Part shown: positions 36,144 through 44,031 of the stretch, one piece after another
Layout: the number at the start of each line of letters is the position of its first letter
How positions within the stretch are numbered: position 1 is the first letter of the stretch
Source: Gammaproteobacteria bacterium
Lineage (GTDB): Bacteria; Pseudomonadota; Gammaproteobacteria; Steroidobacterales; Foliamicaceae
Direction: 5' to 3'
NCBI GenBank assembly: GCA_011523505.1
Contig: WTGP01000018.1
Location: forward strand, 431,777 to 495,776
DNA: 64,000 bases
The notes under the pieces: model-generated
The model's database searches: none
Seen by the model: the letters and a program-made list of their open reading frames with translations, nothing else
Told to the model about the DNA's origin: nothing
Program-made: the position numbers and the translations under genes

Positions 36144-36986
36144 CTACCTCCAGTTTCCCCAGAGTTGCGGTTGCGGATCCGGCGCGGCCTGTGCCAGGTA
36201 CTCGCGGCAGCGCGGCGCGCTCCAGTCCGGCTCGGTGAACCGGAAGTCGATTTCCTTCTCGCCGCGGCAGAACCACACGCAGCCGCCGCGCGTGGCCTGC
36301 GGCCCGTGCGGTTTCTCGCCCGGACGGAAGATATAGGAACCCGAAGTGATCATGCCGGTCTCTCCCATAAGGTAATCGCCCTGCAGCAGCACCAGTTCCT
36401 CCCAGGTTTCGTGCGCCTCCAGCCTGGGATCGCACCATCCCGGCGCCTGACGCGTCATCAGCGTGTAGGCGCCGGTGTCCGGATCGCTGCGCAGCCTGCG
36501 CACCTTCAGGCCGGCCCCCGCCTCTTCGCTCGTTCGGCCGGGAAAATCCGGCACAGGCTGCCATGCCATGGTGTTGACGTCCAGCGGCCCGGCCAATCGT
36601 TCTTCCCGATACGCGGCCGCGGGTCCGGAGCCCTGCGAGAGTCCGGCACTGCCTTCGCCCATCCACAGCGCCGCGAACCCGCCGCGGGTCTCGGCGCCGG
36701 CAACGGCAAGCCCCCGGGGGAGGAATGCGTAACTTCCGCGCGCGAATTCGCATTCGCCCAGCCTGAGGTCGCCTTCCAGAAGGAGAATTTCGAGATCGTT
36801 TTCCAACACGCCGCTGTCGTGAGAGCACCAATAGGGTTCGCCTTTCACGAAGAGGCTATTGGCTCCCGAGTCGCCTGGCTGGGCACTGAGAATGGCCGCC
36901 CGCAATCCATGCCCGAATGCAGGCGCCGCCGCCGGCGTCAGCGCCACGCCGTCCAGACGCAGAAATTCAACCCGCGGACGCGACAT
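36144..36986 (-). CDS. Bicupin protein (cluster copy 2)
   Basis: A 280-residue bicupin. The N-terminal cupin (about residues 25-110) includes DLEILLLEGDLRLGECEFARGSY. The C-terminal cupin has RLEAHETWEELVLLQGD and FRPGEKPHGPQ, giving His, Glu and His ligand candidates. Start at ATG 36986, because the upstream extension overlaps the CMD gene. It is the third gene of the operon, 26 bases after the CMD gene and two before the ADC-fold gene. Confidence 0.8.
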   Translation of the reverse strand: MSRPRVEFLRLDGVALTPAAAPAFGHGLRAAILSAQPGDSGANSLFVKGEPYWCSHDSGVLENDLEILLLEGDLRLGECEFARGSYAFLPRGLAVAGAETRGGFAALWMGEGSAGLSQGSGPAAAYREERLAGPLDVNTMAWQPVPDFPGRTSEEAGAGLKVRRLRSDPDTGAYTLMTRQAPGWCDPRLEAHETWEELVLLQGDYLMGETGMITSGSYIFRPGEKPHGPQATRGGCVWFCRGEKEIDFRFTEPDWSAPRCREYLAQAAPDPQPQLWGNWR

Positions 36987-37012
36987 CGATGCCTGGTGGG
37001 GTTGCTCGTCCG

Positions 37013-37402
37013 TCAGCCCGCGCCGAAACGGGCTTCGTGCTCGGAATACACGCGGGTCAGGATGTCGATGGCCATTTCTGCGGCAGGAAAACCGAACTCC
37101 AGACCCGCCAGTAACAGGATTTCCTCTACTTCTTCCCGGGGAATTCCGTGATGGGCCGCCATCTTCATGAAGAATTCCACTTCCTGTTTGTGCGTGGCCG
37201 TGAACATGGCGATGCTGCACAGGATCTTGGTGCGCAGGTCCACCCGGTCCATCTCCCAGATCGGCACCATGACCTCACGCAACTTGGCATGAAACGCCGG
37301 AGGGCGGCTGGTAACGATCCACTGATAGATTTCCTCGCCCTGTTCGTCGCCCCACAGCTTGTGGGTAATCGCCTGAAACCGGCGTTCGAGGTCGTCACTC
37401 AC
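37013..37402 (-). CDS. Carboxymuconolactone decarboxylase (CMD) family protein, second copy
   Basis: A 129-residue CMD-fold protein. The start is a GTG overlapping the methyltransferase stop (GTGA). The core is KILCSIAMFTATHKQEVEFFMKMAAHHG then IPREEVEEILLLAGLEFG, closely similar to the copy at 31946-32350. The CxxC motif is missing here too. The two copies end the first and last parts of one operon, so they may form a hetero-oligomer or act at two steps. Confidence 0.8.
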   Translation of the reverse strand: MSDDLERRFQAITHKLWGDEQGEEIYQWIVTSRPPAFHAKLREVMVPIWEMDRVDLRTKILCSIAMFTATHKQEVEFFMKMAAHHGIPREEVEEILLLAGLEFGFPAAEMAIDILTRVYSEHEARFGAG

Positions 37403-38487
37403 GGCCGCACTCCGATCGTGGCCCACCAGGGATAGGCGCCGAAAAAGTACTCGCCGCCGAAACCCCAGCCGGTCAGCTCGTTGGGCAGCGGCACGTCGCG
37501 AACATCGCAGAAACCGCCTTGCTCGAACATGCTCACGCGGTCTTCGGCCAGGAATCCCGGCAGGAAGGGGTCTTCCATGCGCCGCCCGGTGGAGTCCAGC
37601 AGAAACGCCGAAAGCGGGCTGTATTCCTCCTGCAGCACCTTGAACGGAGGCGATTCCATGATCGCGAAGACCCCGCCGGGGCGCAGCAGCCGGAAGGCCT
37701 CGCGAACGACGGCCGCGCGCACCTTGCCCGGCAGTTCGTGAAACAGCCACACCGCGCTGACCACGTCGAAACTCGCGTCCGGATAGCCGGTGTCCTCGGC
37801 CAGCCGCTGGGTGAAACGGACCTTGTGGCCGCGCGACTCGGCCAGCTTGTGGCCGTACTTGAGCATGGAGGCGGAGTAGTCCAAACCCACCACTTCTGCA
37901 TCCGGGTAGAGCTCGCAATAGGGGAAGGTGCTCTTGCCCACCCCGCAACCCAGATCGAGGATTCGCCGGTAGTCGCCCTTGGGCACCGCGCGGGCGAGGT
38001 TCCAGCCCATTTCGTCGCCGTCGTCGCGGCCCACCAGGAACGGGCTGATCATCCAGTGATAGAGGAATCCGGCGAACTCAGCGTGGTAATTGCCCGGCTG
38101 CGTATGGATTTCGATCTTGCGGTAATAGCGGGGCGTTTCCAGTTCCGGGTCCAGCTCCAGGCTTCCCAGCGCGCCCGGGCGATTGCATTCATCCAGCCAG
38201 GTCCGAACCTCATCGCCCTGGCGTTCGAGTATGTCCAGGATGGCGCGGAACATCTGCGCGTGGTTGTGGCGCTCGAAGAACGCGCCGAAACGGTAGGCGG
38301 CGCCCTGCTCCATCAGCGCGCCCACCTCGCGGATGTCCGTCGGATCGTCCAGCCGGGTCTCGTTTTCGCGATAGTGGGCGCCCATCGCGGGTCCGAAACC
38401 GGTCGAATTGAAGGCCATCAGGCCCCCAACAAAATCAAGCCGCGCCTGCTGCGCGCGGCTGCGCTGAATATCCGGAGTAGCTGTCAT
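37399..38487 (-). CDS. Class I SAM-dependent methyltransferase
   Basis: A 362-residue protein. The C-terminal two thirds form a class I methyltransferase with motif I ILDLGCGVGKS (about residues 196-206), motif II AEVVGLDYS and the post-II region FDVVSAVWLFHELP. The N-terminal 150 residues are helical and probably shape the substrate site. It is first in the minus-strand operon. GGGAG precedes the ATG, and TATAAT on the minus strand lies 27 bases upstream. The target could be the imported compound or an intermediate. Confidence 0.85.
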   Translation of the reverse strand: MTATPDIQRSRAQQARLDFVGGLMAFNSTGFGPAMGAHYRENETRLDDPTDIREVGALMEQGAAYRFGAFFERHNHAQMFRAILDILERQGDEVRTWLDECNRPGALGSLELDPELETPRYYRKIEIHTQPGNYHAEFAGFLYHWMISPFLVGRDDGDEMGWNLARAVPKGDYRRILDLGCGVGKSTFPYCELYPDAEVVGLDYSASMLKYGHKLAESRGHKVRFTQRLAEDTGYPDASFDVVSAVWLFHELPGKVRAAVVREAFRLLRPGGVFAIMESPPFKVLQEEYSPLSAFLLDSTGRRMEDPFLPGFLAEDRVSMFEQGGFCDVRDVPLPNELTGWGFGGEYFFGAYPWWATIGVRP

Positions 38488-38606
38488 CGATGCTCCCAGG
38501 GGAGTTGGACTATATTATAGGGAGGCGTGTTTCGCACGCTGGCTTGATCGGCGCATTGAGGGTGCGCCGTTTTTCTGGGCCGGGACTACAGCATTGAGGG
38601 GACCCT
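38488..38606. promoter_or_regulatory. Divergent control region of the 14-gene cluster
   Basis: This gap separates the two operons. It holds TATAAT on the minus strand at 38514-38519, inside the AT-rich TATATTATAG and about 27 bases from the methyltransferase ATG. A small inverted repeat GCGTG-TTTCG-CACGC at 38525-38539 is a possible operator, and a terminator-like hairpin lies in the plus-strand leader. No -35 matching consensus is seen for either direction, which suggests activator dependence. No regulator gene lies in the cluster. Confidence 0.5.
38549..38574 (+). terminator. Intrinsic-terminator-like hairpin in the TonB receptor leader
   Basis: Plus strand: stem CGGCGCA pairs with TGCGCCG (7 bp, perfect) around the loop TTGAGGG, followed directly by TTTTT. 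It ends 32 bases before the receptor ATG at 38607. Because both flanking operons diverge from this gap, the only plus-strand transcript it could stop is the receptor operon itself, making it an attenuator candidate. It could also block a spurious transcript arising on the plus strand. Confidence 0.5.
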
Positions 38607-41114
38607 ATGAACCTGATTCGCACTACCACCTGCGGCGCCGTCGCGTCATTTCTGATTATCCCGCTGGCCGGCTTCGTCGCGCCGACGGCCTCGGCCCAGA
38701 TGGCCGCGCTCGAGGAAATCGTGGTGACGGCCCGAAAGCGCGAGGAAAGCATCCAGGACGTGCCGCTTTCCATCACGGCGTTCACCGGAGCGGAACTGGA
38801 ACGCGGAGGCTACGTGGACCTGGAGGACATTTCGTTCCGGACCGCCGGCATGCAGTTCAACAACGAGCTGGCCGGAACGCGGCCGGGACGGCTGTTCAGC
38901 AATATCCGCTTTCGCGGCGTCGAGGGCAGCGAGTATTCCACGCTGCAGACCGCGTCGCTGTTCGTGGACGGCGTTTTTGCCCTCCAGGGCGCCCAGACTC
39001 TCGCGCTGAGCGACCTGGAGCGGGTGGAGGTCATCAAGGGGCCGCAATCCGCGGCTTTCGGAAGAAACTCATTCGCCGGCGCCATCAACTACATCACGCG
39101 CGCGCCGGACATGGAGGAATTCTCGGGCAGGATCAAGGTCGATGCCGGGGAGTACGATCAGCATGAGCTGGACGTGAGCGCGGACATTCCCATCGCTCCC
39201 GGAGTGCTTGCCCTGCGTGTCGGAGGGCGCTACTTCAACAAGGGCGCCATGTACCACAACGAAGGGGGCGTCGGCGTGGGCAAGCAGCGCTCGGAGTCGA
39301 TGTTCGCCACGCTTTTCTGGCAGCCTTCGGACAACGCCAGCGTCAAGCTGCGCTACTACCGGCAGGACGACAGCGACGGTCCGGCAGGCGTGACCTTTTA
39401 CCAGGCCCGGCTGCATGACAGTTGCACGGGCAAGACGATGCCCGGGCTGACCACCGACGGACAGCCCACCACGCTGGAGCCGAAGGAGTTCATCTGCGGG
39501 ACCATCCCGGGGCCGGGCACGATCGGCACTCCAAACCCCAGTCTTTCCCTCAACCCGTCCAGCTTTCCCGCCGGTTTCCAGAACTTTATCCGCGAATCAT
39601 TCGTTGAGTCGCCCTCCCAGGTTGAAGGCGTGCCCTACATCGACCACTTCGGAATCGAGCGCGAAATCACCCGCATCAGCCTTGTGGTGGACTACGAGTT
39701 CGCGAACGGCATGTCGCTGGTGGCCACCGCCGCGACCAACGAAAACGCCGCCGCCAATCTGCGCGACTGGGACATGACGCCGGACGAGGCCTGGTACGTG
39801 TCCAATCCGCAGGCCGGCGAGGACGAGAGCATCGACATCCGCCTGTCTTCGGCGCCGGATGCCCGGCTGCGCTGGCTGGGCGGGTTCAATTACTACACTC
39901 AGGAGTTCCTGACCAGTTCCAACGGCGGCGTGTTCGTGGTGGCCTGCGGCAATCTGGGCGCTTTCGGAACGCCCGCGCAGTGCGCCAATCCCGCGCGCAT
40001 ACCGGTTGGCGTGGACGGCGGCGATTTCGTGGACGTGCAAGCCTTCTACGGGTCCGTGTCCTACGACATTACCGAACAGTTCACCGTGGATCTGGAAGCG
40101 CGCTGGCAGGACGACACGCGCAGCGACGGCATTGCCGATTTCGAGATCAATTTCAAGGATTTCCTGCCCCGGATCTCGCTCAGATATCGCATCACCGAAG
40201 ACATGACGGCCTACGTTACGGTTTCGCGCGGCATTCTTCCGGGCGTCATCAACTCCAACATCATCAACTGCAACCCCACGACCTTCAGTGCGCCGTTTAT
40301 CGATCCGCGCACCGGTCAGCCGAGCACCTCTTCGATGTGCCAGCAGTACGTCGATGCGTTGGGCGCCGACGCGGTGGACGTGACGCCGGTGCAGGAGCTC
40401 GACGCCTATGAGATCGGCGTGAAGTCCACCTGGATGGACGGACGGCTGGTCGCCAACGTGGCGGCCTACTGGCAGGAATGGGGGAACGCGCCCTTCCCGA
40501 CCTTCGTGACCGTTTACCGCGACGACGACGGCGACGGGGTCCCCAACACCAACCCCAACTTCTTCCCGGTCAGTACGCCGGGCAGTTCGGAATATTCCGG
40601 CGTGGAGCTGGAAGTGGATTTCCTGATCTCCGAAGACTGGGACGTCAGTTTCAACTGGTCGTTCAACGACAACGAGTTCACCGAGTTCCTCATCCCCCTG
40701 GCGTCCGCCGAGTACGCGCTGGGCACCCGCAACGTCAAGGGGCATCGCTCCAGCCGCTTCCCGAAGTGGTCCGGCAGTGTTTCCTCCACCTATGGCGGAA
40801 CCTTCCAGAATGGCTGGGACTGGTCGCTTCGCGGCGATCTCACCTACATGGGCGAGACCTTCCCGGGCCTGACCAACCTGGCGACGCTGGAGAGCTACTC
40901 GCTGCTCAACCTCCGGTTCGCGGTCGAGCGGAACAACCTGAGGCTGGAGGCATACCTGAAAAACGCGCTGGACGAAGATTACTGGCGCACCGGCCAGGAA
41001 TACACGGACTTCTCGCGCGTGCTGAGCGTCGGTTTCAACTTCAACAGGCTCGGCCTGACGCTGGTGCCGCAGGACAAGCCCACCTTCGGATTGCGCGCCG
41101 CGATCGAGTTCTAG
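38607..41114 (+). CDS. TonB-dependent outer-membrane receptor (cluster)
   Basis: An 835-residue receptor with a signal peptide ending in ASAQ. A TonB-box-like segment (EEIVVTARKREES) comes next, then a plug domain with VPLSITAFTG and VEVIKGPQSAAFGRNSFAGAINYIT. The 22-strand-type barrel ends in a C-terminal Phe (RAAIEF). This is the layout of receptors often called iron-siderophore or pesticin type, but such sequences also import plant or algal metabolites. As first gene of the plus-strand operon it probably brings the cluster's substrate across the outer membrane. Confidence 0.9.
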   Translation: MNLIRTTTCGAVASFLIIPLAGFVAPTASAQMAALEEIVVTARKREESIQDVPLSITAFTGAELERGGYVDLEDISFRTAGMQFNNELAGTRPGRLFSNIRFRGVEGSEYSTLQTASLFVDGVFALQGAQTLALSDLERVEVIKGPQSAAFGRNSFAGAINYITRAPDMEEFSGRIKVDAGEYDQHELDVSADIPIAPGVLALRVGGRYFNKGAMYHNEGGVGVGKQRSESMFATLFWQPSDNASVKLRYYRQDDSDGPAGVTFYQARLHDSCTGKTMPGLTTDGQPTTLEPKEFICGTIPGPGTIGTPNPSLSLNPSSFPAGFQNFIRESFVESPSQVEGVPYIDHFGIEREITRISLVVDYEFANGMSLVATAATNENAAANLRDWDMTPDEAWYVSNPQAGEDESIDIRLSSAPDARLRWLGGFNYYTQEFLTSSNGGVFVVACGNLGAFGTPAQCANPARIPVGVDGGDFVDVQAFYGSVSYDITEQFTVDLEARWQDDTRSDGIADFEINFKDFLPRISLRYRITEDMTAYVTVSRGILPGVINSNIINCNPTTFSAPFIDPRTGQPSTSSMCQQYVDALGADAVDVTPVQELDAYEIGVKSTWMDGRLVANVAAYWQEWGNAPFPTFVTVYRDDDGDGVPNTNPNFFPVSTPGSSEYSGVELEVDFLISEDWDVSFNWSFNDNEFTEFLIPLASAEYALGTRNVKGHRSSRFPKWSGSVSSTYGGTFQNGWDWSLRGDLTYMGETFPGLTNLATLESYSLLNLRFAVERNNLRLEAYLKNALDEDYWRTGQEYTDFSRVLSVGFNFNRLGLTLVPQDKPTFGLRAAIEF

Positions 41115-41150
41115 CGCGGCGCTGACGCTACAACCGTGCAGGAACAGCTT

Positions 41151-41723
41151 ATGGAAACCCGCGACGTACCGCTGGTGGAAGCCACGCCCGAGGCCCTGGC
41201 CGCGTGCGGAGAAATGCTGGGCCGCCATCCCGGCGCGAAGGCCTTGCCGATCCGGTTCTACGAGGGTTCGGTGCAGACCTACCGCCCGGTGGATTTCCAA
41301 TCGGACGAGCAGACCGAGCTCAGCCTCGCACACGTGCGGCGGCGCCCCTTCGAGGTGCACTGGATCGAGCGCCATTTCAAGCACACACAGACCTTCATTC
41401 CGCTGGGCGGCGCGCCTTTTATCGCGGTAATGGCGCCGCCCACGAACGGGGACCTGCCGGACCTCGACCAGGTCCGCGCCTATCGCTTCGACGGCTCGGC
41501 CGGCTTCACGATGAAGCTGGGCACCTGGCACGAGTTCCCGTTCGCGGTGGAGGAAGAAGCCGATATCGTGGTGGTGCTGAGACGCGAGGCGACGCAGAGC
41601 CTGCTCGACACAGACCCCGCCACGGGCGAGGTGCGCGGTCCGGACATACAGAAGCAGGACCTGATAAAGCAGCACGGCGTACGCCTGCGATTCGATGTCC
41701 AGGGAACACGTCGAGAACCTTGA
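41151..41723 (+). CDS. Ureidoglycolate lyase (AllA)-like protein
   Basis: A 190-residue protein whose central region matches AllA. ERHFKHTQTFIPLGGAPFIAVMAPP corresponds to the family's ERHxxGTQAFIP block, and FTMKLGTWHEFPF corresponds to YHxxxWHHPL, with one His replaced by Glu. AllA releases urea from ureidoglycolate in purine catabolism. The altered motif and absence of other allantoin genes suggest a related but different substrate. The ATG at 41151 is preferred over GTG 41136 because AGGA precedes it. The following bicupin gene overlaps it by 29 bases. Confidence 0.75.
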   Translation: METRDVPLVEATPEALAACGEMLGRHPGAKALPIRFYEGSVQTYRPVDFQSDEQTELSLAHVRRRPFEVHWIERHFKHTQTFIPLGGAPFIAVMAPPTNGDLPDLDQVRAYRFDGSAGFTMKLGTWHEFPFAVEEEADIVVVLRREATQSLLDTDPATGEVRGPDIQKQDLIKQHGVRLRFDVQGTRREP

Positions 41724-42504
41724 CTCATCGGCTGTTGCGCCCGTTCCCTGGAATCCTCCGGGACTGACGCGCGGCGCGCAACTGCGCCCGCTCGCCCGGG
41801 ACCCCGCCAGCGGCGGCTTTACCGGACTCGTGGATCTGCCGGCCGGCTTCGACAGCGCCAGCGGCCTGAGTTGTACCGTGGAGATGCGCCTGTTCGTCAT
41901 CGAAGGGGAATTGCAGTTGGGCGAGAACCGTCTCGGACCCGGCGGTTTCTGCTACCACCCGGCCGGCTCCGGACAAGGCCGCTGGCGATCGCCGAAGGGC
42001 GCACGCGCATTCGTCGTTTACCTGGAAAGCCCTGAGTTTCGACCCGATCGAGGCTCCCCCGCACCCGATGCGATACCGTCACTGGACTCCTTCGCCATGG
42101 ACTGGCACAACCCGCTGGACGCCAGCGATCCGTCCCAGGCCTTTCGCCCCGGCATCTTCGTGAAGGTCCTGCACGTGGATCCGGAAACGAGGGCGAGCAC
42201 GCACCTGGCCGGCCTGATGCCCGGCTGGTACGCGGAAGGCATGGAATCGCACCCCGTGTACGAGGAAAACTACTGCCTGCAGGGCGACGTGCTGATCGGG
42301 GAAGTGGGCGATGAAGCGGGCTACACGATGGTGGTGGGCAGCTACCTGTGCCGGCCCCCCGGCATCATTCACGGGCCGCTGGCCAGCAAGAACGGCAACG
42401 TCAACCTCTGCTTCACCCATGGCCTGCTCGGCATCGACTACAGCGAAAACCCACGGTCCATGGAGCTCATCCGCAAGCACCTCCGAAACCACCCCTGGAC
42501 CTGA
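41695..42504 (+). CDS. Bicupin protein (cluster copy 3)
   Basis: A 269-residue bicupin. N-terminal cupin: EMRLFVIEGELQLGENRLGPGGFCYHPAG. C-terminal cupin: ESHPVYEENYCLQGDVLIGE and CRPPGIIHGPL, with His, Glu and His candidates in the same places as copies 1 and 2. It overlaps the AllA-like gene by 29 bases and precedes the M24 gene by 23 bases. This repeats the bicupin-then-M24 pairing seen in the minus-strand operon. Confidence 0.8.
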   Translation: MSREHVENLDSSAVAPVPWNPPGLTRGAQLRPLARDPASGGFTGLVDLPAGFDSASGLSCTVEMRLFVIEGELQLGENRLGPGGFCYHPAGSGQGRWRSPKGARAFVVYLESPEFRPDRGSPAPDAIPSLDSFAMDWHNPLDASDPSQAFRPGIFVKVLHVDPETRASTHLAGLMPGWYAEGMESHPVYEENYCLQGDVLIGEVGDEAGYTMVVGSYLCRPPGIIHGPLASKNGNVNLCFTHGLLGIDYSENPRSMELIRKHLRNHPWT

Positions 42505-42527
42505 CGCCAGACTGCACTCCACATCGC

Positions 42528-43727
42528 ATGCTGGTTAATCTCGAACGCGCGCGCGCCAGGATGGAGGAAGCGGGCCTGGAAGCGATGGTGTGCGTACAGC
42601 CCGTCAACGTCTACTACGCCAGCGGCTACGAGTCCGACTGGCTGTTCGACTACCAGTGGGCCGGTTGCGCGATCCTGCCGCTGTCCGAGGACCGCCCCGC
42701 CACGCTCATCGTTCACGATGTCGAGCTGACCAACCTGGCCGAGCACCCGAGCTGGATGCCGGAATTGCGGGTCTATGAGACGCAGGTGGGCGACGACATT
42801 TTCAGCCACTACACGGTGGATGAGGAAGCCGAACTGGAGGAATCAGACCGCAAGACGCTGGCGCTGATGGAAGAGACCCGCGCCACGGCCAGCACGGGCG
42901 TGGTGGAGGCGATCCTGAAGGCGCTTGGCGACGGCGGCTACCGCAGGCTCGGCTTCGACGACGCGCGCCTGGCCGCGCTTTGCGCCGAACGGCTGTCCGG
43001 CGTCGAGTGCTTCGACCGCCCCGAACTGATGACGATGATCCGGGCGGTCAAGACGCCCGCGGAACTGAAACTGATGCGCGAGGCGGGCCGGCGCAATCAG
43101 CAGGCCTTGAGCGTTGCCATCGATGCGGCGGGCGTGGGCGTGAAATGGTCGGACATTCGCCGGGCCTGGCACCTCTCGGTGGCCGAGCAGGACTGCATGC
43201 CCTGGTGCATCTACGTCGGCGCGGGCCACAAGAGCATGGGCCTGTGGCACGACCACGATTACCCGATTCGCGAGGGCGACCAGCTCTGCTTCGACTCCAT
43301 GCTCACATGGCAACGCTACTTCGGCGACATGCAGCGGACCTGCGTCATGGGCGCGCCCGGCGCCAAGCTGCAGCGCTACTGGAATGCCGCCTACGCCGCC
43401 GCGGAAGCCGTATTCGACGCCATGCGCCCGGGCGTGAACACGGTGGAATTGCGCAAGCTGGCGCTGGAGGTCGGCAAGCGCGGCGGGATCAAGGGATTCC
43501 GGCATGCCTTCATGCACGGACTGGGACTGGAGCACCTGGAACTGCCCAGCGCTTCTCCGGGCCTGAGCGGGTTCGACCTGGAGGAAGGCATGGTCGTGAA
43601 CATGGACATGGAGGTGTGCGAGATCGGTTTCGGCGGCATTTACTATGAGAACACCCTGCTGATCGGGCGTAACGGCCCCGAATACCTCTGCGATATGCCG
43701 CGCGAACTGATACACCTGCCCTGCTGA
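42528..43727 (+). CDS. M24 family (pita-bread) metallohydrolase, second copy
   Basis: A 399-residue paralogue of the M24 protein at 32360. The candidate metal ligands recur: D-x10-D in CFDSMLTWQRYFGD, His in HGLGLEHLEL and Glu in YYENTLLIG. The variant NMDME again sits where aminopeptidases have VEP. The N-terminal domain (NVYYASGYESDWLFDYQWAGC) aligns with NVLYLSDFDTDFLYDVPWVAC of the other copy. The size matches creatinase and ectoine hydrolase (about 400 residues). The ATG at 42528 gives a start co-linear with the first copy. Confidence 0.85.
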   Translation: MLVNLERARARMEEAGLEAMVCVQPVNVYYASGYESDWLFDYQWAGCAILPLSEDRPATLIVHDVELTNLAEHPSWMPELRVYETQVGDDIFSHYTVDEEAELEESDRKTLALMEETRATASTGVVEAILKALGDGGYRRLGFDDARLAALCAERLSGVECFDRPELMTMIRAVKTPAELKLMREAGRRNQQALSVAIDAAGVGVKWSDIRRAWHLSVAEQDCMPWCIYVGAGHKSMGLWHDHDYPIREGDQLCFDSMLTWQRYFGDMQRTCVMGAPGAKLQRYWNAAYAAAEAVFDAMRPGVNTVELRKLALEVGKRGGIKGFRHAFMHGLGLEHLELPSASPGLSGFDLEEGMVVNMDMEVCEIGFGGIYYENTLLIGRNGPEYLCDMPRELIHLPC

Positions 43728-43741
43728 GCGAACAGAGTCTC

Positions 43742-44020
43742 ATGGCGAAACGTAACGACTGGCTGGGCGACGAGATGCTGGACCGCATGATGAACGTCAT
43801 CATGGGTCTTGCCGAGGAGCTGTACGTGACGCGCGACCGCCTGCAGGTGATGGAGCGCGTGCTGGAAAGCCGCGGCGCGCTGGATCGCGATGAGCTGGAC
43901 CGCTGGAAGCCCGACGAAGGCCAGCAGGATGAAATCCTGCGCGACCGCGACGCCTTCATCCAGGCCATTCTTTCGCGTGCGCTCGACAAGCCTCCCGGGG
44001 ACCCCGGCGCCGACGCCTGA
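43742..44020 (+). CDS. Small helical protein of the cluster, 92 aa
   Basis: I do not recognise this family. The protein is charged and almost entirely helical, with a probable coiled-coil from residue 10 to 45 (EMLDRMMNVIMGLAEELYVT then RDRLQVMERVLESR) and no membrane segment or signal peptide. It lies 14 bases after the M24 gene and 11 before the permease, so it is part of the operon. It may be a small subunit or scaffold of one of the neighbouring enzymes. Confidence 0.65.
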   Translation: MAKRNDWLGDEMLDRMMNVIMGLAEELYVTRDRLQVMERVLESRGALDRDELDRWKPDEGQQDEILRDRDAFIQAILSRALDKPPGDPGADA

Positions 44021-44031
44021 AACCCGTCCAC

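Noticed and set aside
39597-41900. A 767-codon open frame on the minus strand opposite the cluster's TonB receptor.
   Set aside because: It is antisense to a receptor with intact plug, barrel and C-terminal Phe. Its translation lacks recognisable domains and has the Arg/His/Gln-rich composition of a high-GC shadow frame.
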